Source: Apostichopus parvimensis (lineage: Eukaryota; Echinodermata; Holothuroidea; Aspidochirotida; Stichopodidae). Taken from it: a stretch of 25,629 nucleotides of DNA. Position numbers and translations under genes: made by a program. The first letter of the stretch is position 1. The number at the start of each line of letters is the position of its first letter. The stretch is from assembly GCA_000934455.1 (NCBI GenBank), contig KN887179.1, forward strand, positions 35,274-60,902. Direction: 5' to 3'. Below the pieces are notes generated by a model, which saw only the letters and a list, made by a program, of their open reading frames with translations, did not search any database and had not been told where the DNA came from. This document shows positions 24,201 through 25,629 of the stretch, piece by piece.

Positions 24201-25337
24201 CCAGGAGAAGAAAAAAAACAAAGTTTTTTTAATGATAAGTATCATAACAGTTCAGAGAATGATTTGTCTTTTCTTTGAAAAGGTCTGCTTTCAACAAAAT
24301 GTCTTTTTACTTTGCACAGATGTTGCTGAATGATTATGACGATGTCCCATACGATGCTCTCACGTACCTCACCGGAGAGTGTAACTACGGAGGACGCGTC
24401 ACGGACGATAAGGATCGAAGACTACTCCTGTCTCTCCTCTTGAAATTTTACAATTCGGACATTCTCGATACAGATCATTATGCGTATGTATGGCCCTGAG
24501 TGGGTTTAACTTTGAATCAAGTAGATCGACAAGAAGAGTTAAAATTTTCTTAATAAAAAAAAAAAAAAAAAATTAATTAATTAAAAAAAAAAAAAAAAAA
24601 AAAAAAATAAATAAATAAAAAAAAAAAAAAAACACTTTTTAAAAAATCTCAATATTCTAGTAAGTTTTGATTCGGAGGATTGAAGATAGGCCTTTATGTC
24701 CAAATCACTCCATGATATTTCTATTATCCAACAAACATGCCGTTTTATGTCACTGTTGTTTGAAATTAACAATAGAGATGGTCTTTCTTCCCATTAAACA
24801 AAAGCCCTCCATTGTGTTGCTATCATCAAACAAAGCATTTCCACGGTATGTCTATTATTGAACAAACAAGCCATGTCATTACACTGAGGTATGAATTAAC
24901 AGTAAAGATGGTCAAGCTATGTAAAGAAGAAAAGTAAAACTTTTAAAATTTAAAAAAATGCACGAAAGATGTGACCTTTACATTTTAAGTAAAACACAAT
25001 AATCGCGATTCAATTTTAACACTCCCGTACAAACTTGTATTCTAAATTATTGCCAGATATCCCTGTTGCTTCTTTTATGTAGAATCCAACTTTGGAACAA
25101 ATGAGACTTGCGGATAAGTAATACTGATTTGTTTTTATCGTTTTTTTATGCTCTTCTCGGTTTTTTTGCGCTTGTTCGCACAGGTTCTCTGATAGCGGTA
25201 CTTACTACTCTCCAGAGCCCGGTCCGTACCAGAGTTACATCGATTACATCAGGGCACTCCCCATCATCCCAAACCCGGAGGTGTATGGCCTTCACGAGAA
25301 TGCTGACATTACTAAAGATAACCAAGAAACATCACAG
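75..25337 (+). CDS. DNAH3/7/12: Axonemal dynein heavy chain, inner-arm DNAH3/7/12 class, partial, 31 exons
   Basis: This is the microtubule motor subunit of an inner dynein arm, an AAA+ ATPase that slides doublet microtubules in cilia and flagella. Thirty-one exons join in one frame of about 1,921 residues. In order they give the AAA2/AAA3 junction, AAA3 (GPTGTGKS, residues about 176-183 of this partial protein), AAA4 (GIGGSGRQS, about 538), stalk CC1 (about 760-850), the microtubule-binding domain (about 870-1000), stalk CC2 (about 1003-1080), AAA5 (about 1085-1330), AAA6 (about 1440-1760) and the start of the C-terminal domain. Family members are about 4,000 residues, so half the protein lies upstream and about 300 residues downstream. 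The frame is intact with canonical splice sites, so the gene looks functional. Signature peptides fit DNAH3, DNAH7 and DNAH12 rather than DNAH1, DNAH2, DNAH6 or outer-arm chains. DNAH3 is my best guess from memory; a phylogeny would be needed to decide. Confidence 0.93.
218..1092 (+). other. Intron 1 with G-rich run
   Basis: This AT-rich intron of 875 bases holds no gene. A degenerate GTAC-type repeat (listed separately) lies at 469-745, and a guanine run at 654-682 (tracts of 3, 10, 5 and 3 G) could form a G-quadruplex in the transcript. Short open frames here on both strands are repeat or chance products. Confidence 0.8.
469..745. repeat. Degenerate GTACAAGTA-like repeat, intron 1
   Basis: Short palindromic words built from GTAC and AGTA recur irregularly: gtacaagta, gtacaggtaccagta, gtactagta, gtacaagtatgagtact, gtaccaata, catgtaccagtacag. 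Spacing is about 20-35 bases and the copies are imperfect, so this looks like an old low-complexity array interrupted by the G-run at 654-682. No function is evident. Confidence 0.55.
1093..1254 (+). CDS. DNAH3/7/12: Dynein exon 2: entry into AAA3
   Basis: The exon is 162 bases, phase 0 to phase 0, with acceptor aaacag and donor aag|gtaagt. It reads [20 protein letters not shown] and then [10 protein letters not shown]. This is the conserved dynein segment preceding the AAA3 P-loop ('(I/L)F(I/L)FSLVWS(I/V)G' in the family). The hydrophobic stretch is part of the AAA fold, not a membrane segment. Confidence 0.9.
1479..1604 (+). CDS. DNAH3/7/12: Dynein exon 3: AAA3 N-terminal part
   Basis: The exon is 126 bases, phase 0 at both ends, with acceptor ttctag and donor aag|gtgagt. 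It encodes [20 protein letters not shown] and then [15 protein letters not shown]. The 'G(T/S)VYDY.F......W..W' pattern is standard in axonemal dyneins just upstream of the AAA3 Walker A motif. Confidence 0.9.
1605..2272 (+). other. Intron 3, left part
   Basis: Intron 3 runs 1605-2578. Its left 670 bases hold no gene. A strong acceptor-like site (pyrimidine-rich, cttgcag) ends at 2210 and could pair with a donor-like ggtgagtg at 2321 created in repeat unit 1. This is described as a finding. Confidence 0.6.
2273..2640 (+). repeat. Three 129-bp tandem units spanning the intron 3/exon 4 junction
   Basis: Units begin at 2294, 2423 and 2552, exactly 129 bases apart, with no indel visible in the aligned parts. 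By eye, neighbouring units are about 80% identical. The third unit contains the true acceptor and the first part of exon 4; the first two lie inside intron 3. Unit 2 keeps an acceptor-like ttacag|gt, but its frame stops at TAA within 17 codons. Unit 1 has lost the AG and stops at the equivalent place. Both upstream units share ctaattggatatg where exon 4 has ttcctggatac, so they derive from one broken copy. A partial fragment at 2273-2293 suggests the array once extended further left. Confidence 0.88.
2294..2551 (+). pseudogene. Two decayed partial copies of dynein exon 4 in intron 3
   Basis: The reading of copy 1 (about [16 protein letters not shown] then stop) and copy 2 ([16 protein letters not shown] then stop) parallels exon 4 ([20 protein letters not shown]). 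Neither copy extends to the P-loop or has a downstream donor, so they are exon relics made by tandem duplication, not alternative exons with a useful product. Confidence 0.8.
2579..2736 (+). CDS. DNAH3/7/12: Dynein exon 4: AAA3 Walker A
   Basis: The acceptor is attacag|GTC and the donor AA|gtatgt, so the exon leaves in phase 2. It carries the AAA3 P-loop GPTGTGKS at 2672-2695, which binds the phosphates of ATP, preceded by the conserved 'F(L/V)(T)[16 protein letters not shown]' context. The first ~60 bases and the preceding intron end are repeated twice upstream at 2294 and 2423 as non-coding copies. This copy alone keeps an acceptor and a frame running on into the P-loop, so it is taken as the real exon. 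Confidence 0.93.
2737..3600 (+). other. Intron 4, nothing notable
   Basis: This AT-rich intron of 864 bases ends in a long pyrimidine tract before the exon 5 acceptor. I see no gene, repeat array or element in it. Confidence 0.75.
3601..3681 (+). CDS. DNAH3/7/12: Dynein exon 5: AAA3 core
   Basis: This short exon of 81 bases enters and leaves in phase 2. It reads [20 protein letters not shown] and then IMSKLDR. '[10 protein letters not shown]' is an almost invariant AAA3 signature in axonemal dynein heavy chains. The acceptor has a long pyrimidine tract (tttctcttttgtctcag) and the donor is AG|gtatgg. Confidence 0.93.
3682..4165 (+). other. Intron 5, short C-rich then A-rich tract
   Basis: The intron is 484 bases. 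The only structure is a C-rich stretch at about 3944-3979 followed by an A-rich stretch to about 4010. No gene is seen. Confidence 0.7.
4166..4349 (+). CDS. DNAH3/7/12: Dynein exon 6: AAA3 Walker B
   Basis: The exon is 184 bases, phase 2 in and phase 0 out. It reads [20 protein letters not shown] and then [20 protein letters not shown]. The Walker B strand ILFVDD (GAC GAT at 4221-4226) has Asp where many AAA+ proteins have the catalytic Glu, as is usual for AAA3 of axonemal dyneins. [14 protein letters not shown] follows, also a family signature. Confidence 0.95.
4350..4837 (+). other. Intron 6 with a near-palindrome
   Basis: The intron is 488 bases. At 4392-4415, 43 bases after the exon 6 donor, lies a 24-base near-perfect palindrome (arms gttgcat and atgcaac). 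No gene is seen in the rest. Confidence 0.65.
4838..5023 (+). CDS. DNAH3/7/12: Dynein exon 7: AAA3 GPPGGGRN motif
   Basis: The exon is 186 bases in phase 0, with acceptor attacag and donor aag|gtgagc. It encodes [12 protein letters not shown] (GPPGGGRN at 4856-4879), the sensor-type loop of AAA3 found in almost all dynein heavy chains, then [20 protein letters not shown] and KIF. Confidence 0.95.
5024..5816 (+). other. Intron 7, C-run then A-run
   Basis: The intron is 793 bases. A run of ten C at 5051-5060 leads into a pyrimidine stretch, then an A-rich stretch to about 5110. Otherwise it is ordinary AT-rich sequence ending in a weak-looking acceptor (ccataag). Confidence 0.7.
5817..6049 (+). 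CDS. DNAH3/7/12: Dynein exon 8: AAA3 small domain
   Basis: The exon is 233 bases, phase 0 in and phase 2 out. It reads [20 protein letters not shown] and then IRGVLL, with [20 protein letters not shown] near the end. These are hallmark AAA3 C-terminal peptides. 'N(L/F)LPTP.KSHY' separates the inner-arm monomeric dyneins from outer-arm chains. The acceptor is ccataag|ATA, which has an unusual A at -3. Phase with exon 7 and continuity of the protein support it, but a small shift of the boundary cannot be excluded. Confidence 0.9.
6425..6785. repeat. Three-copy tandem repeat of about 134 bp, intron 8
   Basis: Segments around cattaaagg recur at 6444, 6578 and about 6720, each followed by 'catttggtNtNgtgaatcacttcaggaggc' or a diverged form. 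The first two copies are closest (also sharing accatatgaaacaaggacayacatgtg-like sequence); the third is short and more diverged. It lies in a 919-base intron (6050-6968) with no gene. Chance open frames at 6323-6693 come from these copies. Confidence 0.8.
6969..7082 (+). CDS. DNAH3/7/12: Dynein exon 9: AAA3/AAA4 linker
   Basis: The exon is 114 bases, phase 2 at both ends, with acceptor tttttag and donor AG|gtagga. It reads [20 protein letters not shown] and then KVLSHL. It matches the segment between the AAA3 small domain and AAA4 in length and position, with modest conservation. Confidence 0.88.
7083..7506 (+). other. Intron 9, nothing notable
   Basis: The intron is 424 bases and AT-rich. 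I see no gene, element or repeat array. Confidence 0.7.
7507..7730 (+). CDS. DNAH3/7/12: Dynein exon 10: AAA4 start
   Basis: The exon is 224 bases, phase 2 in and phase 1 out, with donor ATCG|gtaagt. It reads [20 protein letters not shown], then [20 protein letters not shown], and ends HLLLIG just before the AAA4 P-loop. 'F.FA(I/M)EH(I/V)SR(I/V)SRVL' is the classic pre-AAA4 helix of axonemal dyneins. The P-loop is split across intron 10. Confidence 0.95.
7731..8677 (+). other. Intron 10, C-rich tracts only
   Basis: The intron is 947 bases. Two C-rich tracts occur at about 7814-7834 and 8001-8017. No gene or mobile element was recognised. A run of T precedes the exon 11 acceptor. Confidence 0.7.
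8678..8802 (+). CDS. DNAH3/7/12: Dynein exon 11: AAA4 Walker A
   Basis: The exon is 125 bases, phase 1 in and phase 0 out. With the last base of exon 10 it gives [20 protein letters not shown] and then FQIEITKNY. The P-loop has Arg where Lys is canonical (GxxGSGRQS). This is a normal feature of AAA4 in axonemal dyneins and does not suggest damage. Confidence 0.95.
8854..9322. repeat. 59-bp minisatellite, 8 copies, intron 11
   Basis: Units start at 8854, 8913, 8972, 9031, 9090, 9149, 9207 and 9266, almost all exactly 59 bases long. Each runs gagatatttcctgtagtgcc, then about ten variable bases, then tacactaccatcagtgtaat and gggagaagat. Within a unit, TACACT and AGTGTA form a 6-bp dyad around ACCATC, so the transcript could fold into a row of small hairpins. 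The array fills most of intron 11 (8803-9420). Confidence 0.93.
9421..9606 (+). CDS. DNAH3/7/12: Dynein exon 12: AAA4 Walker B region
   Basis: The exon is 186 bases in phase 0, with acceptor tttttgtag and donor gag|gttagt. It reads [20 protein letters not shown] and then [12 protein letters not shown]. 'FLF(S/T)D.QI..E.F(L/V)ED(I/V)N..LN.G(E/D)(V/I)PNL(Y/F)' is the conserved AAA4 Walker B and following helix of axonemal dyneins. Confidence 0.95.
9713..9836. repeat. TA/TG microsatellite, intron 12
   Basis: About 120 bases consist almost only of alternating TA and TG dinucleotides with a few interruptions. This is an ordinary, probably length-variable microsatellite. The 69-residue minus-strand frame over it is a by-product. 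Confidence 0.92.
9837..9972 (+). mobile_element. LINE-like 3' tail, intron 12 (tentative)
   Basis: AT-rich sequence ends in actggaaataaataaatgaa followed by atgaaatg: an AATAAA-type signal with a short (TGAAA)n repeat. Several non-LTR retrotransposon clades end this way. Two opposite-strand tails in introns 19 and 21 have the same layout. No coding remnant is visible, so the family is unknown. The remainder of intron 12 (to 10528) shows no gene. Confidence 0.4.
10529..10696 (+). CDS. DNAH3/7/12: Dynein exon 13: AAA4 sensor region
   Basis: The exon is 168 bases in phase 0. It reads [20 protein letters not shown] and then [14 protein letters not shown]. This is among the most conserved dynein stretches ('MSP.G..FR.R.R.FPSL(I/V)NC(C/T)TIDWF'), and it fixes frame and family without doubt. 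Confidence 0.96.
10870..11035. repeat. AT-rich low-complexity block, intron 13
   Basis: Runs such as atcatatattattttatttt, tatgatatgatatcatatat and (ATA)n fill this part of the 930-base intron 13 (10697-11626). The rest of that intron is AT-rich with no gene or element recognised. Confidence 0.8.
11627..11760 (+). CDS. DNAH3/7/12: Dynein exon 14: AAA4 small domain
   Basis: The exon is 134 bases, phase 0 in and phase 2 out, with acceptor catcctag and donor GA|gtaagc. It reads [20 protein letters not shown] and then [14 protein letters not shown]. 'WP.(D/E)AL..VA..FL.....L' follows the DWF motif in all dyneins and leads to the stalk base. Confidence 0.95.
11761..12105 (+). other. Intron 14, T-runs only
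   Basis: The intron is 345 bases. T-runs occur at about 11827-11848. Nothing else is notable. Confidence 0.7.
12106..12391 (+). CDS. DNAH3/7/12: Dynein exon 15: stalk coiled coil CC1
   Basis: The exon is 286 bases, phase 2 in and phase 0 out. It reads [20 protein letters not shown] and then [20 protein letters not shown], followed by a heptad-rich run to EVEAKKE. 'RHNYVTPTS(Y/F)LE(L)' marks the stalk base and the rest is the outgoing helix CC1, which relays the nucleotide state to the microtubule-binding tip. Confidence 0.95.
12418..12988. repeat. 39-bp hairpin minisatellite with 117-bp higher order, intron 15
   Basis: Clean units of 39 bases start with gctggct at 12532, 12571, 12696, 12735, 12774, 12813, 12852 and 12891, with diverged units at both edges. 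The consensus is gctggctgtagaccagctat then ccaaggctgtattcttata. TAGCTGG and CCAGCTA form a 7-bp stem around CTGTAGA (for example 12811-12831). Three unit variants (ending ccttatg, attcgtgta, attcttata) recur in the same order in 12696-12812 and 12813-12929, a 117-bp higher-order repeat. The rest of intron 15 (to 13492) holds no gene. Confidence 0.93.
13493..13660 (+). CDS. DNAH3/7/12: Dynein exon 16: end of CC1, start of microtubule-binding domain
   Basis: The exon is 168 bases in phase 0, with acceptor gaacgatag and donor aag|gtaaaa. It reads [20 protein letters not shown] and then [20 protein letters not shown]. 'DL(A/E)EA.PAL..A..AL..L...D(I/L)' is the conserved entry into the dynein microtubule-binding domain. 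Confidence 0.95.
13867..14084 (+). CDS. DNAH3/7/12: Dynein exon 17: microtubule-binding domain
   Basis: The exon is 218 bases, phase 0 in and phase 2 out. It reads [20 protein letters not shown] and then [18 protein letters not shown]. This stalk-tip domain contacts tubulin. The '[18 protein letters not shown]' loop is, from memory, particularly like DNAH3/7/12-type chains. Confidence 0.95.
14085..14431 (+). other. Intron 17 with TG/TA microsatellite
   Basis: The intron is 347 bases. An interrupted TG/TA repeat lies at about 14141-14200. No gene is seen. Confidence 0.75.
14432..14543 (+). CDS. DNAH3/7/12: Dynein exon 18: end of microtubule-binding domain
   Basis: The exon is 112 bases, phase 2 in and phase 0 out. 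It reads [20 protein letters not shown] and then [17 protein letters not shown]. 'S.AC.GLC.WV.AM..Y..V.K' is the invariant last helix of the microtubule-binding domain before CC2. Confidence 0.95.
14544..15039 (+). other. Intron 18, G-rich and complementary C-rich tracts
   Basis: The intron is 496 bases. A G-rich tract at about 14655-14672 and a C-rich tract at about 14875-14890 are roughly complementary and could pair in the transcript. No gene is seen. Confidence 0.6.
15040..15396 (+). CDS. DNAH3/7/12: Dynein exon 19: stalk coiled coil CC2 and start of AAA5
   Basis: The exon is 357 bases in phase 0. It starts [20 protein letters not shown], continues as the charged returning helix CC2 ([20 protein letters not shown]), and passes into AAA5 with [20 protein letters not shown] and [12 protein letters not shown]. 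'(L/I)I.GLGGEK.RW' is a dynein-wide motif. GC content is clearly above the flanking introns. Confidence 0.96.
15445..15452. repeat. Left target-site duplication of hAT-like element
   Basis: The octamer ttgtaaac directly abuts the left CAGGGG end and matches seven of eight bases of the copy after the right end. Length and placement fit hAT insertion. Confidence 0.75.
15453..15910. mobile_element. Non-autonomous hAT-like DNA transposon (MITE), 458 bp, intron 19
   Basis: The left end is CAGGGGTTCCCTTACTGGG and the right end, read on the minus strand, is CAGGGTTTCCCTAACC, an imperfect terminal inverted repeat. The resemblance continues inward, with gaacccccaggggg near the left end and cgaaccccctgtgg on the complement near the right. 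It is flanked by ttgtaaac (15445-15452) and gtgtaaac (15911-15918), an 8-bp target duplication with one mismatch. CAGGGG-type ends with 8-bp duplications define the hAT superfamily. There is no transposase, so movement would need an enzyme supplied elsewhere. Confidence 0.85.
15911..15918. repeat. Right target-site duplication of hAT-like element
   Basis: The octamer gtgtaaac directly follows the right CCCTG end and pairs with ttgtaaac on the left. Confidence 0.75.
16362..16570 (-). mobile_element. LINE-like 3' tail, intron 19 (tentative)
   Basis: Read on the minus strand, the segment ends in ctggaaataaattg followed by a (TTGTCA)n tail (16362-16380 on plus). The words ctggaaataaa also occur at the plus-strand tail in intron 12, suggesting related elements with different tail repeats. 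No coding remnant is visible and the 5' edge is unclear. C-rich tracts lie nearby at 16090-16103. Confidence 0.4.
16685..16886 (+). CDS. DNAH3/7/12: Dynein exon 20: AAA5
   Basis: The exon is 202 bases, phase 0 in and phase 1 out. It reads [20 protein letters not shown] and then [20 protein letters not shown]. 'LGDP..IR.W.IAGLP.D..S.(D/E)NGII' is the diagnostic AAA5 strand-loop of axonemal dyneins. AAA5 lacks a working P-loop in this family. Confidence 0.96.
16887..17469 (+). other. Intron 20, nothing notable
   Basis: The intron is 583 bases and AT-rich, with a TTAATT-rich patch at about 17187-17220. No gene or element was recognised. Confidence 0.7.
17470..17672 (+). CDS. DNAH3/7/12: Dynein exon 21: AAA5
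   Basis: The exon is 203 bases, phase 1 in and phase 0 out. It reads [20 protein letters not shown] and then [20 protein letters not shown]. 'QAN.W(I/V)KNME' and 'G.P.L(L/I)EN(V/I)GEELDP.LEP(I/V)LLK' are near-universal in dynein AAA5. Confidence 0.97.
17917..18070 (-). mobile_element. LINE-like 3' tail, intron 21 (tentative)
   Basis: Read on the minus strand, this AT-rich segment ends in gtgaacaataaa followed by (TTCAA)n (plus-strand attgaattgaattgaat at 17917-17934). An AATAAA signal with a pentamer tail is typical of truncated non-LTR elements. A run of fifteen C follows at 18239-18253. The rest of intron 21 (17673-18367) shows no gene. Confidence 0.45.
18368..18472 (+). CDS. DNAH3/7/12: Dynein exon 22: AAA5
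   Basis: The exon is 105 bases in phase 0, with acceptor atttcag and donor aag|gtaaca. It reads [20 protein letters not shown] and then [13 protein letters not shown]. '(F)R.YITT.L.NPHY.PE(V/I)..K' is the conserved AAA5 sensor-like strand. Confidence 0.96.
18473..19017 (+). other. Intron 22, nothing notable
   Basis: The intron is 545 bases, with an A-rich start (18480-18515). No gene, element or repeat array was seen. Confidence 0.7.
19018..19284 (+). CDS. DNAH3/7/12: Dynein exon 23: AAA5 end and buttress coiled coil
   Basis: The exon is 267 bases in phase 0. It reads [20 protein letters not shown] and then [20 protein letters not shown], with [12 protein letters not shown] further on. 'NF..TP.GL.DQLL..V...E.P.LE..K..L' starts the short buttress (strut) coiled coil that leans on the stalk from AAA5. 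'EGNILED' near its end is typical. Confidence 0.96.
19390..19775. repeat. Degenerate GATAT/TGATATG repeat, intron 23
   Basis: About 385 bases are made of variants of tgatatgatatg and tgtgatatgttat without a strict period. It occupies half of intron 23 (19285-20041). It is probably an expanded pentamer microsatellite that has since decayed. Confidence 0.88.
20042..20203 (+). CDS. DNAH3/7/12: Dynein exon 24: buttress end, AAA5/AAA6 link
   Basis: The exon is 162 bases in phase 0. It reads [20 protein letters not shown] and then [20 protein letters not shown]. 'A...FF.(I/V)SDLA.I.PMYQYSL.WF...(F/Y)' is conserved across dynein heavy chains. Confidence 0.96.
20315..20632. repeat. 14-bp tandem repeat (tatactttatgctg), intron 24
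   Basis: The unit tatactttatgct(g/a) recurs about twenty times, mostly at 14-base spacing with a few slips. Since 14 is not a multiple of three and the unit has no plus-strand stop word, all three plus frames stay open across it, giving the long leucine/tyrosine-rich frames seen from 20099 to 20745. These are not genes. The rest of intron 24 (20204-21079) holds a 19-base inverted repeat at 20810-20828 and nothing else recognised. Confidence 0.92.
21080..21240 (+). CDS. DNAH3/7/12: Dynein exon 25: start of AAA6
   Basis: The exon is 161 bases, phase 0 in and phase 2 out. It reads [20 protein letters not shown] and then [13 protein letters not shown]. '(Y)..[14 protein letters not shown]' is the classic first helix of AAA6 in inner-arm dyneins. 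Confidence 0.96.
21241..21705 (+). other. Intron 25, A-rich, nothing notable
   Basis: The intron is 465 bases with an A-rich centre (21380-21500). No gene or element was recognised. Confidence 0.7.
21706..21863 (+). CDS. DNAH3/7/12: Dynein exon 26: AAA6
   Basis: The exon is 158 bases, phase 2 in and phase 1 out. It reads [20 protein letters not shown] and then [20 protein letters not shown]. 'W.FLLTGG......NP.P.WL...(A/S)W.E(I/L)' identifies AAA6. The donor ACC|gtgagt is followed within a few bases by the first copy of the intron 26 duplication. Confidence 0.95.
21871..22089. repeat. Two-copy direct repeat, 116-bp spacing, intron 26
   Basis: The copy at about 21871-21972 recurs at 21987-22089 with few differences: both contain tactgtttaatactttg-like sequence, then tatggcaaattttacaaagt or a one-base variant, and end near acatcctata. 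The first copy begins only seven bases after the exon 26 donor. It takes up most of the 330-base intron. Confidence 0.92.
22194..22763 (+). CDS. DNAH3/7/12: Dynein exon 27: AAA6 core, longest exon
   Basis: The exon is 570 bases, phase 1 at both ends. It reads [80 protein letters not shown] and [20 protein letters not shown]. These form the AAA6 large domain, the most recognisable part of any dynein. AAA6 has no P-loop, as usual. The exon is GC-rich against its introns, with no internal stop. Confidence 0.97.
22764..23124 (+). other. Intron 27 with G-rich run
   Basis: The intron is 361 bases. G tracts of 3, 8, 4 and 3 at 22972-22995 could form a sense-strand G-quadruplex. A related G-rich phrase (gggctcgggggaagggaagt) occurs at 22829-22848. 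No gene is seen; the first 90 bases happen to stay open in the exon's frame. Confidence 0.65.
23125..23231 (+). CDS. DNAH3/7/12: Dynein exon 28: AAA6 end, start of C-terminal domain
   Basis: The exon is 107 bases, phase 1 in and phase 0 out. It reads [20 protein letters not shown] and then [13 protein letters not shown]. '(I/V)K(M/I)TNEPP.GL(R)ANLL(R/Q)SY' closes AAA6. The following 'NDPISDP.FF..C' is, from memory, characteristic of the DNAH3/7/12 class. Confidence 0.96.
23232..23780 (+). other. Intron 28, nothing notable
   Basis: The intron is 549 bases and AT-rich, ending in a pyrimidine-rich acceptor. No gene, element or repeat was recognised. Confidence 0.7.
23781..23924 (+). CDS. DNAH3/7/12: Dynein exon 29: C-terminal domain
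   Basis: The exon is 144 bases in phase 0. It reads [20 protein letters not shown] and then [20 protein letters not shown]. 'CFFHA.(V/L)QER(R/K)[15 protein letters not shown](S/T)DL(R)IS' is highly conserved in axonemal dyneins. Confidence 0.97.
23925..24319 (+). other. Intron 29 with strong G-quadruplex-like run
   Basis: The intron is 395 bases. At 24063-24106 there are eight tracts of three or more G separated by one to four bases, on the transcribed-RNA sense. A short duplicated phrase (acaaattaatatta) lies at about 23955-23990. No gene is seen. Confidence 0.75.
24320..24483 (+). CDS. DNAH3/7/12: Dynein exon 30: C-terminal domain
   Basis: The exon is 164 bases, phase 0 in and phase 2 out. 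It reads [20 protein letters not shown] and then [16 protein letters not shown]. '(A)L.YLTGE(C/I)[12 protein letters not shown]' is dynein-wide. 'DKDRRLL' rather than 'DWDRR' points within the inner-arm subgroup to a DNAH3-like chain, but this is a memory-based judgement. Confidence 0.96.
24554..24634. repeat. Poly-A / TTAA low-complexity block, intron 30
   Basis: Long A runs are interrupted by ttaattaatt and aataaataaata. It could be the remnant of a retroposed tail, but no adjoining element was recognised. Long homopolymers such as this are also prone to assembly error. Confidence 0.85.
24710..24914. repeat. Two-copy diverged repeat, 131-bp spacing, intron 30
   Basis: The segment at 24710-24783 (tattatccaacaaacatgcc ... 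aattaacaatagagatggtc) recurs at 24841-24914 (tattattgaacaaacaagcc ... aattaacagtaaagatggtc). Similarity is clear but moderate. It sits in the 700-base intron 30 (24484-25183), which shows no gene. Confidence 0.82.
25184..25337 (+). CDS. DNAH3/7/12: Dynein exon 31: C-terminal domain, last exon in window
   Basis: The exon is 154 bases, phase 2 in and phase 0 out, with acceptor tcgcacag and donor cag|gtaaga. It reads [20 protein letters not shown] and then [17 protein letters not shown]. 'P(E)(V/I)(F/Y)G(L)H.NADI(T)..Q.ET' is the conserved lid segment of the dynein C-terminal region. About 300 further residues to the stop codon must lie beyond the window. Confidence 0.96.
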
Positions 25338-25629
25338 GTAAGAGTGTTGCTCACTCCCCCCCCCCACCTCACCTCACCACATTCACACCCCCACCATTGT
25401 CAATTATTATTATGCCCTACAGTCACTGTTGTTATATTCAGAGGTAGTTTAACTAACTTACTTGAAAGTTTAATTCATCATCAACATCTTGTCTATTATG
25501 ACAAATCCTGATTTACATATCTGTACAATTTGTAATATTTTTGATCAGGCTAGCATGTTTGTGGGTCATAGCCGTTACATCTCATTTCTTTCATTTTTTT
25601 ATGGCAATTTGCTTGATTTAATATTGATT
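25338..25629 (+). other. Start of intron 31, C-run
   Basis: The window ends inside this intron. A run of ten C at 25356-25365 is followed by more C-rich sequence. No further exon could be recognised before the end. Confidence 0.7.

Noticed and set aside
75-25337. Dynein pseudogene
   Set aside because: All 31 exons have consistent phase, canonical GT/AG borders and no internal stop, and the key motifs are preserved.
1-25629. A second gene or a new multi-gene system in the window
   Set aside because: All frames with family-like conservation belong to one dynein chain. Other open frames fall in repeats, antisense to exons or in AT-rich intron, with no supporting signal. No tRNA or rRNA was recognised by eye.

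Overview
The window is one stretch of a single large, split eukaryotic gene on the + strand: the C-terminal half of an axonemal dynein heavy chain. I could join 31 exons (75-217 through 25184-25337) into one open frame of 5,762 coding bases, about 1,921 residues. Every internal intron begins with GT and ends with AG, the reading phase agrees across all 30 introns, and no internal stop or frameshift was found. The window opens in an intron and closes in the intron after exon 31, so the gene continues on both sides. No second gene was found on either strand.

The protein reads in the usual dynein order. Exons 1-8 run from the AAA2/AAA3 junction through AAA3 (P-loop GPTGTGKS, Walker [17 protein letters not shown]). 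Exons 9-14 cover AAA4 (P-loop GIGGSGRQS). Exons 15-19 hold the stalk coiled coil CC1, the microtubule-binding domain and CC2. Exons 19-24 hold AAA5 and the buttress, exons 25-28 AAA6, and exons 28-31 the start of the C-terminal domain. By remembered family features ([58 protein letters not shown]) it belongs to the single-headed inner-arm class DNAH3/DNAH7/DNAH12. I lean to DNAH3 but cannot settle the paralogue without a tree. Roughly 300 C-terminal residues lie downstream and about half the protein (tail, linker, AAA1, most of AAA2) upstream.

The organism is a ciliated or flagellated animal. Introns of about 0.2-1.3 kb, AT-rich and full of simple repeats, suit an invertebrate (for example an echinoderm, hemichordate or lophotrochozoan) better than a mammal. 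This is inference, not proof.

The introns carry the unusual material. Intron 3 holds two decayed tandem copies of the intron 3/exon 4 junction at an exact 129-bp spacing, and next to them a possible stop-containing cryptic exon. Intron 8 has a 3-copy repeat of about 134 bp. Intron 11 has an 8-copy 59-bp minisatellite. Intron 15 has a 39-bp hairpin-forming minisatellite organised into 117-bp triplets. Intron 19 has a 458-bp non-autonomous hAT-like transposon with terminal inverted repeats and 8-bp target duplications. Introns 23 and 24 carry GATAT and 14-bp repeats, introns 26 and 30 have 116-bp and 131-bp duplications, and introns 12, 19 and 21 have LINE-like 3' tails. I see no sign of a new multi-gene system.
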